Shown here: positions 1-5,602 of the stretch, in pieces
Numbering within the stretch: the stretch's first letter is position 1
Layout of the letters: every line of letters begins with the position of its first letter
DNA from: Calditrichia bacterium
Lineage (GTDB): Bacteria; Calditrichota; Calditrichia; RBG-13-44-9
DNA: 8,642 bases
Reading direction: 5' to 3'
Assembly: GCA_026991005.1 (NCBI GenBank)
Contig: JALXCH010000064.1
Location: 1 to 8,642, forward strand
Position numbers and translations under genes: made by a program
The notes under the pieces: model-generated
Told to the model about the DNA's origin: nothing
The model's database searches: none
The model's input: only the letters and a program-made list of their open reading frames with translations

Positions 1-494
1 GTGTATCCGGCAACCAGATCATCAAAGGTTACCGCGCGGTAGCCAGGACGGTTTACGTCCGGAGAGATGGAAGCCGTACGGTTGGTGGGGCCAATGGCAC
101 CGGCAACAAAACGGGGTTTGTCCGGAGTGGAAAATTCCCGGGCTGCCTCTCTTGCCAGTTGCGCCGCTGCTCGGTTCATCTCGTACACCAGATGCTCCAT
201 CTGGTAATCCTGCTGGGAAATGCCATTGGCATTAAACGTGTTAGTCTCTATGATATCCGCCCCTGCTTCCAGATAGGCGCGGTGGATATCCTGAATAATC
301 TGCGGCTGGGTGAGGCACAGCAAATCGTTGTTCCCCCGCACATCCACCGGATGGTCTGCAAATCGTTCGCCACGGAAATCCGCTTCGCTGAGAGTGTGGC
401 GCTGGATCATCGTGCCCATGGCACCATCCAGAATTAAAATGCGCTTTTTTAAGTGCTGGTGAATGGGGTGATCGGGATAAAATCGTTTATGCAA
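1..494 (-). CDS. metH: Cobalamin-dependent methionine synthase, N-terminal part (cut by window start)
   Basis: MetH transfers a methyl group from methyltetrahydrofolate through cobalamin to homocysteine, giving methionine in the cytosol. Only the first ~164 codons are present, all within the homocysteine-binding TIM barrel. Diagnostic stretches are DGAMGTMIQ at about residues 23-31, [13 protein letters not shown] just after, [16 protein letters not shown], and [14 protein letters not shown] near the window edge. These match the E. coli MetH N-terminus closely, including the [10 protein letters not shown] segment that separates full-length MetH from short homocysteine methyltransferases. The start is a TTG: it is in frame, the barrel begins about 18 residues later, and AAGGAGGT sits 5 nt upstream. 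No in-frame ATG fits; the first is the Met of GAMGTM. The Zn-binding cysteines, folate, cobalamin and reactivation domains lie outside the window, so completeness cannot be judged. Confidence 0.96.
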   Translation of the reverse strand, partial: MHKRFYPDHPIHQHLKKRILILDGAMGTMIQRHTLSEADFRGERFADHPVDVRGNNDLLCLTQPQIIQDIHRAYLEAGADIIETNTFNANGISQQDYQMEHLVYEMNRAAAQLAREAAREFSTPDKPRFVAGAIGPTNRTASISPDVNRPGYRAVTFDDLVAGY

Positions 495-498
495 TGGT

Positions 499-506
499 AC
501 CTCCTT
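499..506 (-). promoter_or_regulatory. Ribosome binding site that fixes the TTG start of metH
   Basis: The minus strand reads AAGGAGGT, nearly the full anti-16S complement, with its GGAGG core 5 nt before the TTG at 494. It is the only good site nearby and decides in favour of the TTG start. Confidence 0.8.
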
Positions 507-517
507 CGCGTTCGTCT

Positions 518-537
518 AATTTGGTTTTAAATTTGGT
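518..537. repeat. Direct repeat AATTTGGT x2, 12-bp period
   Basis: AATTTGGT occurs at 518-525 and again at 530-537, read as ACCAAATT twice on the metH strand. Both copies lie between the TTTCCNGGAA dyads and the metH ribosome binding site. They may be regulator half-sites or part of the AT-rich promoter; the sequence cannot tell which. Confidence 0.3.
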
Positions 538-539
538 AT

Positions 540-573
540 ATTTTCCGGGAAAATTCAACTGTTTCCTGGAACA
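540..573. promoter_or_regulatory. Candidate operator: two TTTCCNGGAA dyads 20 bp apart
   Basis: Positions 540-554 form a perfect 15-bp interrupted palindrome, ATTTTCC-G-GGAAAAT. Exactly 20 bp further on, positions 562-571 read TTTCCTGGAA, the same core. The spacing is about two helical turns, which would place two dimers on one face of the DNA. The first dyad ends 46 bp before the metH start codon, where a repressor would meet the promoter: TTGAAT on the minus strand (558-553) could be a -35 element. The protein that would bind is unknown. Confidence 0.35.
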
Positions 574-611
574 CTGGAGTGACTCTGAAAGATTTTAGGG
601 GAGCAATTAAA

Positions 612-707
612 ATGAATTTCTTTTCATCCAGGCTGTTTTTCCGGTACCCGATGAGGGAATTGGGAAAAACAACTCTCAGTTTTACCCTTCGGTATTTCGA
701 TTTGTAA
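612..707 (+). CDS. Possible 31-residue small protein (uncertain)
   Basis: A plus-strand frame begins with ATG at 612 and stops with TAA at 705-707. AGGGGAG (597-603) precedes the ATG with 8-nt spacing, a good ribosome binding site. The predicted peptide starts MNFFSSRLFFRYPM and ends LRYFDL. It is basic and rich in Phe and Leu, but has no clear membrane segment, signal peptide or family I recognise. It is transcribed away from metH in an otherwise non-coding gap. The ribosome binding site is the only support, and chance is a fair alternative. Confidence 0.17.
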   Translation: MNFFSSRLFFRYPMRELGKTTLSFTLRYFDL

Positions 708-826
708 TAGCTATTCTGCCCAACGGGGAATGATTGAGCAGTAGTGCACTCACAGTAAGATGTTACTCTTTGGGGTACTTCACATGCCTTTTTAATGCCA
801 AGGTTTCCAGATCATTGTAGTCTGCG

Positions 827-1771
827 CTAATTCAGGCTTAAACTTAATTTATTGATTTCCTGCATATCCTCTTCTTCAATTTTCCAGCCGGCACCGCCCA
901 CAATTTCCTCTATTTGTTCCGGACGCCGGGCTCCCACAATAGCCGAGGTAACTGCCGGATGCATTAGCACCCAGCTTATGGCCAGTTGCGCTACCGTTTT
1001 GTCATATTTGGCCGCAATGGGTTTTAGCTTCTCCGCAAATTGCAAATTTTTGCTTAGTTGAGGTTCTTTGAAATACGGGCTTTTGTGCCGCCAGTCGTCC
1101 GGTGCCAGGCGGGATTTGTCGAACCGGCCGGTGAGCAGGCCCGATTGCATAGGACTATATGCCACCACCCCCACTCCATGTTGCTGGCACCAGGGTAGAA
1201 TATTTTTTTCTACTTTCCGGTTAAGCAGGCTGTAAGGGGGTTGCAGGGAGTTCACATGGTGTAAAGCCTCGCAACGTTCCAGCAAGGGGACATCGAAATT
1301 GCTGACGCCGATGTAACGTACCTTGCCCTGTTCCTGCAGGCGAATCATGGCTTCCCAGCTCTCTTCCACCGGGGTGTTGGCATCGGGCCAATGAATCTGG
1401 TAAAGATCGATGTAATCAGTGTTTAACCGCCGGAGGCTTGCCTCGCATTCTCGCATGATGCTTTCCGGGCGGTTGTTGCGCACCACATTTCCGCGGTCGT
1501 CCCAAACCAGCCCGCATTTAGTGGCGATAAACACTTCCGACCGCCTCCCTTTCAGGGCACTGGCAACAACCTCCTCCGCATGTCCCAGCCCGTATACCGC
1601 CGCCGTATCTATCCAGTTAATCCCCAATTCCAGCGCCCGCAGGATGGTTCGAATGGAATCGCGGTCGTCCTGCGGTCCCCAGCCCCAGTCCCAGGGTCCC
1701 CCGATAGCCCAGGTACCCAGGCCAATTTCCGTGAGCCAGGGTCCCTCTTTTCCTAATTGACGGGTATTCAT
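827..1771 (-). CDS. Aldo/keto reductase (IolS/GSP69-like AKR)
   Basis: An NADPH-dependent reductase of the AKR superfamily with a TIM-barrel fold, reducing aldehydes or ketones in the cytosol; the substrate cannot be read from the sequence. The catalytic tetrad is visible: Asp55 and Tyr60 in IDTAAVYG, Lys85 in ATKCG and His127 in YQIHWPD. The cofactor-binding end is SAIVGARRPEQIEE, and GLGTW near residues 17-21 is the usual first strand. At 314 residues the length is normal. I chose the ATG at 1771 (MNTRQLG, the usual AKR beginning) because GAGGA lies 9 nt upstream. The open frame extends to an ATG at 1861, adding 30 residues, but nothing like a ribosome binding site precedes that codon. It is probably monocistronic: metH lies 332 bp downstream and the upstream neighbour is divergent. 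Confidence 0.93.
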   Translation of the reverse strand: MNTRQLGKEGPWLTEIGLGTWAIGGPWDWGWGPQDDRDSIRTILRALELGINWIDTAAVYGLGHAEEVVASALKGRRSEVFIATKCGLVWDDRGNVVRNNRPESIMRECEASLRRLNTDYIDLYQIHWPDANTPVEESWEAMIRLQEQGKVRYIGVSNFDVPLLERCEALHHVNSLQPPYSLLNRKVEKNILPWCQQHGVGVVAYSPMQSGLLTGRFDKSRLAPDDWRHKSPYFKEPQLSKNLQFAEKLKPIAAKYDKTVAQLAISWVLMHPAVTSAIVGARRPEQIEEIVGGAGWKIEEEDMQEINKLSLSLN

Positions 1772-1779
1772 ATTCAATG

Positions 1780-1784
1780 TCCTC
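1780..1784 (-). promoter_or_regulatory. Ribosome binding site that fixes the aldo/keto reductase start
   Basis: GAGGA on the minus strand lies 9 nt before the ATG at 1771. The alternative starts at 1786 and 1861 have no comparable site, so the shorter protein is preferred. Confidence 0.5.
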
Positions 1785-2121
1785 ATTTTTTTCTGTTTCA
1801 ATTTAAACCCATTGGCAAAGGGAAAGTCAAGTTCAAAATTATTAGCCGGTTTTGTAGCCATGAAGGAATTGTTAGTGATTCAAGGTTGGGTAGTAAGATA
1901 AAAATCCGGTTACACAGATAAAATTTTCAATTGTGCCCTCCCAATTTGTCGGGGAAGAATTCCAAGAGGTTTAAAAAATAAAATATCTGGTGGACCCGTT
2001 CTTCCGGTAACATTTCGGTTCATATTTCGTAAACCGAATTGTATTTTGCGAACTTGAGCAGGTATTGAGAATCCAACAAAAATAAATTTTCGCACAACCC
2101 GGTTTGATTAAAAAATTGTTA

Positions 2122-2131
2122 GGACGCGTCC
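2122..2131. promoter_or_regulatory. Candidate operator palindrome GGACGCGTCC
   Basis: A perfect 10-bp palindrome, GC-rich inside AT-rich DNA, lies 88 bp upstream of the LiaF-like/PspC gene pair. The contrast with its surroundings suggests a regulator site. No bound protein can be named. Confidence 0.25.
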
Positions 2132-2219
2132 AATGTTGAAGGGTAAATTACGGAAAATGGCAATTACAGAATGCATTGTCCGTATTCAAAACGAAAGTGA
2201 AAGATAAGCTGGAGGTGTT

Positions 2220-2786
2220 ATGAAGCGCGATACACGTTCCATTACCTGGGGAGTGATTTTCATTCTGGCGGGGGTGTTATTTCTGGGCAATAATTTGCAC
2301 TGGTTGGCGCTGCGCTGGCGCGAAATCTGGCCTCTGTTGATGATTTTTGCCGGAATCATTCTTTTCCTGGGCTGGTTTTTAAATCGAGGGGATGTGGGTA
2401 TTCTAATGCCCGCTACTATTCTGGTAATGTACGGTGGCATGTTCGAGTATTGTGCAGTAAATGGCTGGTACTGGATGGACACCCTCTGGCCCATATTCAT
2501 TCTGGCACCCGGAATAGGATTTTTTCTGATGTACCATTTTGGAAATCGTGAGTCCGCAATGCTGGTAGCCGGAGGGATTTTAACGGCGCTTTCCGTGGTT
2601 TTCTGGCTGGGGAAAAATCTTTCGCGCTTCTTCTGGCCTGTTATTTTAATTGCCATTGGGGTGTACTTACTTCTAACTGCCAATCGTCAGAAGCATCATC
2701 ATGGGCACCATGTGCATTCGGAAAGTGCCGAGGAGACCGTGGAGAAATCCGGGGAGTTGCCCGAAAAAACGGAGAACGATTCATGA
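2220..2786 (+). CDS. LiaF-like membrane protein (LiaI-LiaF transmembrane region) with His-rich tail
   Basis: A predicted inner-membrane protein of 188 residues resembling the transmembrane region of LiaF/LiaI proteins, which in Bacillus sense or modulate envelope stress. Hydrophobic segments lie at about 8-26, 36-54, 58-75, 89-105, 113-130 and 138-153. Three of them begin with the same signature, IWPLLMIFAGIILFL (36-50), LWPIFILAPGIGFFL (89-103) and FWPVILIAIGVYLLL (138-152), pointing to a repeated helix unit. A hydrophilic tail follows with KHHHGHHVH (158-166; six His in eight residues from 159) and then an acidic stretch. The soluble LiaF C-terminal domain is absent, so it is not a full LiaF. 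GGAGG at 2211-2215 precedes the ATG. The stop overlaps the start of the PspC gene by 4 bp, so the two are probably co-translated. Exact function unknown. Confidence 0.85.
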   Translation: MKRDTRSITWGVIFILAGVLFLGNNLHWLALRWREIWPLLMIFAGIILFLGWFLNRGDVGILMPATILVMYGGMFEYCAVNGWYWMDTLWPIFILAPGIGFFLMYHFGNRESAMLVAGGILTALSVVFWLGKNLSRFFWPVILIAIGVYLLLTANRQKHHHGHHVHSESAEETVEKSGELPEKTENDS

Positions 2787-2998
2787 AAAAACTGTACCGT
2801 TCGAAAAAAGACCGCAAAATTGCCGGGGTGTTTGGCGGCATCGGTGAAGTGTATGGGGTGGATTCCAATTTACTGCGTTTGCTGGGGATTTTGCTGGTAC
2901 TTGCCACCGGGGTTCTTCCCGTGCTGGTCACCTACCTTATTGCCTGGATGATTCTTCCGGATGGGAATCCTGAAGAGGAATCCCCCGGCGGTGGATAA
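2783..2998 (+). CDS. PspC-domain protein
   Basis: A 71-residue protein that is almost entirely one PspC domain. It has the amphipathic opening LYRSKKDRKIAGVFGGIGEVYGVD (residues 4-27), then NLLRLLGILLVLATG and a membrane segment at about 33-58 ending in WMILPDG. A short acidic, Gly-rich tail follows. PspC proteins are inner-membrane components of phage-shock or envelope-stress systems; the E. coli protein has an extra cytoplasmic regulator-binding part that this short form lacks. GGAG (2771-2774) lies 8 nt before the ATG, inside the preceding gene, and ATGA joins the two genes. Pairing with a LiaF-type protein supports a membrane-stress role, but no sensor kinase or regulator is in the window. 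No clear terminator follows in the 44 bp before the convergent phosphatase. Confidence 0.93.
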   Translation: MKKLYRSKKDRKIAGVFGGIGEVYGVDSNLLRLLGILLVLATGVLPVLVTYLIAWMILPDGNPEEESPGGG

Positions 2999-3042
2999 AG
3001 TACCCAATAATTTCGGAAAAAAGAGTGGCACCAGTTCTCGAA

Positions 3043-3882
3043 TCAGTCAATAAATCCCTGCTCCAGTAAAACGTGCACAATCCGACTGAAGGCTTCACCA
3101 TCCTCATTGGGTACACGGACCACATTGGGTGCGGTGGTGGGCACCTTGGCATCTAACAGAAAAAAGACACCCACTTCCGGAGCGATGGAGACGTCCTCCG
3201 GGGAATCTCCGATTCCCACCAGCTCTTCCCGCTGGAGCTGCCGTTCTTTTTTATCGATGGCAACGGCAGCGCGTTTGCCCACCTGGCGTGGGAGCACATG
3301 AAAAGCATGGGGGTGGCGAAACTCCCCCTCGGCAGGTACCGCTCCGTTGTCGATGATGCGATATTCCGGAAAGTGGGTTTCCATCCAGCGTACCGCTTCG
3401 GGATAGTCGATTTCTCCGATAAGTAACAGATGCGTTCGCAGGGCAGAAGCCCATGGTTCGTAAGGTCGAATGCGTCCCCGAAAATGCTGTTGCAAACCTT
3501 CCAGTACTCCGCTATTCAGAATGGTGCGCTTTAATGCAGCGGCATCGGCAACCTCCATGCCGTAGTTGGTAATCACCTTCTCTCCCTGGTTGTACACAAT
3601 TTCCATTCCCAGGTTGGCAATGTAGTTGCGAAATCCCAGAATTCGCGCCGTTTCTTTTAGCTTTTCTTTTTCCCGCCCGGAAGTCATGACCACATCCACG
3701 TCCGCTTTAAGCAGCCGGTAAATCGCTTCCGCATTGCGCAGGGTGTAGCCGTTCGCATTGCGGAATAAACATCCCGCATGGACGAAAGTACCATCCACAT
3801 CCGTGTAAATGACGCGCACCTTTTCTAAAAAACGGCGAATGTGTTGCAAATTTAGCTCGGGAAGATGCTTTTGCCGATTCAC
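3043..3882 (-). CDS. HAD-superfamily (type IIB, Cof/MPGP-like) phosphatase
   Basis: A 279-residue cytosolic phosphohydrolase. HAD motif I is YTDVDGT, with nucleophile Asp28 and acid/base Asp30. Motif II is MTSGR (Ser68), motif III is Lys203 in QVGKRAAV, and motif IV is GIGDSPED (Asp226, Asp230) for Mg2+. The cap inserted between motifs II and III (about 85-195) is the type IIB arrangement of Cof phosphatases, sucrose-phosphate phosphatase and mannosyl-3-phosphoglycerate phosphatase (MPGP). The substrate is likely a sugar phosphate but cannot be fixed. The GTG start is preferred because GGAG (3889-3892) lies 6 nt upstream, an in-frame TAA occurs six codons above it, and the next Met is residue 66, past motif I. 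It follows the cytochrome gene by 171 bp on the same strand, with a candidate terminator between them. Confidence 0.85.
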   Translation of the reverse strand: MNRQKHLPELNLQHIRRFLEKVRVIYTDVDGTFVHAGCLFRNANGYTLRNAEAIYRLLKADVDVVMTSGREKEKLKETARILGFRNYIANLGMEIVYNQGEKVITNYGMEVADAAALKRTILNSGVLEGLQQHFRGRIRPYEPWASALRTHLLLIGEIDYPEAVRWMETHFPEYRIIDNGAVPAEGEFRHPHAFHVLPRQVGKRAAVAIDKKERQLQREELVGIGDSPEDVSIAPEVGVFFLLDAKVPTTAPNVVRVPNEDGEAFSRIVHVLLEQGFID

Positions 3883-3919
3883 AGTGCTCTCCGGTGTTTA
3901 TCGCAGGGTTAGTCATTCA

Positions 3920-3940
3920 CTAAAGCTGTAAGTTTCCCAT
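3920..3940 (-). CDS. Possible six-codon leader ORF (uncertain)
   Basis: AAAGGAG (3948-3954, minus strand) sits 7 nt before an ATG that opens MGNLQL and ends at TAG, immediately followed by in-frame TGA. The site is stronger than the phosphatase gene's own. It could be a regulatory leader peptide or the remnant of a lost start; its stop lies 37 nt before the phosphatase GTG. The peptide has no run of one amino acid that would suggest classical attenuation. Confidence 0.15.
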   Translation of the reverse strand: MGNLQL

Positions 3941-3962
3941 TGAGTCGCTCCTTTACAAAACA

Positions 3963-3986
3963 AAAACCACCGAAAAATCTGGTTTT
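3963..3986 (-). terminator. Candidate weak intrinsic terminator after the cytochrome gene
   Basis: On the minus strand AAAACCA (3986-3980) can pair with TGGTTTT (3969-3963) across a 10-nt loop, followed by TTGTTTTG. The stem is 7 bp, mostly A-T, and the T tract is interrupted, so it would be weak. It lies about 70 bp past the cytochrome stop and before the phosphatase. A second inverted repeat, TCTGGTT/AACCAGA (3978-3984 and 4003-4009), competes for the same arm. Confidence 0.35.
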
Positions 3987-4053
3987 GCGATGTAGCGAAA
4001 GTAACCAGAAATATCCCCGTTTTATTACCCAGGCTCCGCTGCCCATGTAGGAA

Positions 4054-5562
4054 TCAGGGATTCAAGCCCGTGTGGCAGTCGCTACACAACATTTCTTTCC
4101 AGGCACCTTCAATGTCCTCGGGATGCCGGAATTCCAGGCCCTTGCCCAGGGGAGCAATTTCCATGTTTTCTGCGGTGCCCTGTGCACCGATGATATGGCA
4201 CAGATTGCAATCCTTGCGGATGGCTTCTCCCGCTTCCGTGACGTGGGTGTTGTTGTGGCAGCGGAAGCAGCCCCGATATTCCATGTGCCCGATGTGATTG
4301 GGATATCTGTCCCAGCGTACCCGCATATCCGGGAAAATATTCCTGGAAAATGCTTTTTGCACCCCTTTTACCGCCTGGTCGATAAGCCGGGATTGATCCC
4401 GGGCTAATTCGGGGTAATTCTCCTGGTAAAATTGGCGAATTCCCTGCTCGATAGCTGTAAGAGCGGAGTCCATGCTGGTGTATTCTTCCCCGCACAGTTC
4501 CAGCGCCACGGATTTAATTTCCGGCAGTTGTACAGGGATGTCTCCGGCGGTAAGGGCGGAGTTCAAAAACGTTGCCGGAGAACGGTACAGGTGCGAGGGG
4601 CGGTTGTGACAGTCGATGCAATCCATGGTGCGAATTTCCAGAGTGTCCAGTTGTCCGGGCTCCAGGGGATTGTCTTCATCCTGAAAAATCTTCACTTCCC
4701 CGGTTTTTAGATTGGTGTAGCGCACCCAGGCAATTTCCTCCCGCTTATCGTCCAGTGCGGCATATTCCACGCGAACGTTGGGATTAATATGCCAGTGAAT
4801 TCCCTCGTTTAGACCCCGGGCGGGGTGTTCCGCTCCAATTTTCATGATGAGGCGAATATCCCAGCGGGTGTTTTTTTCGTCGGGCAAATAGTGCGTCTCC
4901 AGGCGGAGCTTACGGGAATAAAATTTCTGCGGCCAATGGCATTGCTCGCAAACTTCCCGGGCCGGTCGCAGATTGTGGATGGGCGTTTCGATGGGGCGGG
5001 GATAGATGTTGGTCAGGGTGGCGTACACCTGGTAAAGTCCCGAGAGCTTGGAGCGCACGTACCATCCGGCCCCGGGACCCACATGGCACTGCACACAGGT
5101 TACCCGGGCGTGTGGGGAGTTCTGGTAGGCAATATATTCCGGGTGCATCACCGAGTGGCACAGTGTTCCGCAAAACTGGGTGGATTCGGTATAGTGAAAT
5201 GCTTCGTAGCTGCCCAACGCAGAGAGGAAAAGGAAGAGAGCGGTTCCACCCACAAAAATAAAAAAGGCGTGCCGGTGGGCGGGATTGTTGAGATCCACCC
5301 GGGGCCATTCTGCCTTCGAGGGGTGTTTCGCTTTGCGATCCCGGCGGTGTTTTAGGTACATCCCCAGCGGGATGAGGAGCAACCCCAGAACCAGCACAGA
5401 AGGCAGCAGAATGTAAATGACCAGCCCCAGATAAGCAGCTCCTCTCCCCAGAAAGAGAGAAATAGTAAAGAGAAATCCAATCATAAACAAGCTAATAATG
5501 GCAATAATGGCACCGGTCAGCGAAATCCAGTTGTGTGCGGATGCAGGAAATTTTATCTTCAT
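4054..5562 (-). CDS. NapC/NirT-type membrane-anchored heptaheme cytochrome c
   Basis: A 502-residue periplasm-facing multihaem cytochrome, probably taking electrons from the quinone pool for a periplasmic reductase or carrier. Hydrophobic segments lie at about 12-38, 44-70 and 98-120, with a basic loop after the second. Seven haem sites follow: CGTLCH (131-136, CX3CH spacing), CVQCH (156), CEQCH (205), CIDCH (315), CFRCH (432), CNLCH (452) and CSDCH (493). The first is followed by SVMHPEY, whose Met resembles the unusual axial ligand of NrfH-type haem 1. The block from CGTLCH through SPHARVTCVQCHVGPGA to HNLRPAREVCEQCHWP is the NapC/NirT core; the C-terminal half adds four haems. I start at the ATG at 5562 because AAAGGAG (5573-5579) lies 10 nt upstream; the upstream GTG at 5592 has no ribosome binding site and the ATG at 5571 overlaps the site. 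The partner is unknown; no reductase gene is nearby. Confidence 0.92.
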   Translation of the reverse strand: MKIKFPASAHNWISLTGAIIAIISLFMIGFLFTISLFLGRGAAYLGLVIYILLPSVLVLGLLLIPLGMYLKHRRDRKAKHPSKAEWPRVDLNNPAHRHAFFIFVGGTALFLFLSALGSYEAFHYTESTQFCGTLCHSVMHPEYIAYQNSPHARVTCVQCHVGPGAGWYVRSKLSGLYQVYATLTNIYPRPIETPIHNLRPAREVCEQCHWPQKFYSRKLRLETHYLPDEKNTRWDIRLIMKIGAEHPARGLNEGIHWHINPNVRVEYAALDDKREEIAWVRYTNLKTGEVKIFQDEDNPLEPGQLDTLEIRTMDCIDCHNRPSHLYRSPATFLNSALTAGDIPVQLPEIKSVALELCGEEYTSMDSALTAIEQGIRQFYQENYPELARDQSRLIDQAVKGVQKAFSRNIFPDMRVRWDRYPNHIGHMEYRGCFRCHNNTHVTEAGEAIRKDCNLCHIIGAQGTAENMEIAPLGKGLEFRHPEDIEGAWKEMLCSDCHTGLNP

Positions 5563-5572
5563 AAGCGACATT

Positions 5573-5579
5573 CTCCTTT
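5573..5579 (-). promoter_or_regulatory. Ribosome binding site that fixes the cytochrome start
   Basis: AAAGGAG on the minus strand lies 10 nt before the ATG at 5562 and directly abuts another in-frame ATG at 5571, too close to serve it. This favours the MKIKFPAS start over the longer GTG form. Confidence 0.6.
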
Positions 5580-5602
5580 CTATTCGTAACACGGTTCAAT
5601 TA

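Larger units (their letters stand above)
495..826. other. Intergenic region between the aldo/keto reductase and metH
   Basis: This 332-bp gap is the leader and promoter region of metH, read on the minus strand, and the downstream flank of the reductase gene. It holds two TTTCCNGGAA dyads (541-553 and 562-571), two direct AATTTGGT repeats (518-525 and 530-537), a possible 31-codon reading frame on the plus strand (612-707), a palindrome AGTGCACT (743-750) and a weak AGTAA/TTACT hairpin (753-766). I looked for cobalamin (B12 box) and SAM riboswitch cores, which often precede metH, and found neither. No strong intrinsic terminator is visible after the reductase. Confidence 0.6.
1772..2219. other. 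Divergent intergenic region between the reductase and the LiaF-like gene
   Basis: This gap of about 450 bp must hold promoters for both neighbours. I see an interrupted inverted repeat TTCGGTT/AACCGAA (2014-2020 and 2032-2038), a perfect 10-bp palindrome GGACGCGTCC (2122-2131) 88 bp before the LiaF-like start, and AT-rich stretches, but no promoter I would assign firmly. A 61-codon minus-strand frame (1910-2095, GTG start, no ribosome binding site) is not convincing as a gene. Confidence 0.55.

Noticed and set aside
495..826. Cobalamin or SAM riboswitch before metH
   Set aside because: Expected from metH biology, but I could find neither the B12-box core nor the conserved SAM-riboswitch elements on the metH strand.
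1772..1861. Thirty-residue N-terminal extension of the aldo/keto reductase
   Set aside because: The frame is open, but it lacks a ribosome binding site and the family normally begins at the internal Met chosen here.
1910..2095. 61-codon minus-strand reading frame in the divergent gap
   Set aside because: It starts with GTG, has no ribosome binding site, resembles no family I know, and contains an inverted repeat that explains part of its composition. Probably chance.
2999..3042. Bidirectional terminator between the PspC and phosphatase genes
   Set aside because: The genes converge, so one would be expected, but no hairpin with a T tract is visible in the 44 bp.
3707..3916. Minus-strand frame starting upstream of the phosphatase (MTNPAINTG...)
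   Set aside because: It runs out of frame into the phosphatase gene, and the HAD motifs are all in the other frame, which has its own ribosome binding site.
4825..5355. Long plus-strand frame of 176 codons opposite the cytochrome gene
   Set aside because: It lies entirely antisense to a clear multihaem cytochrome, and its translation shows no domain; the composition is a by-product of the real gene.
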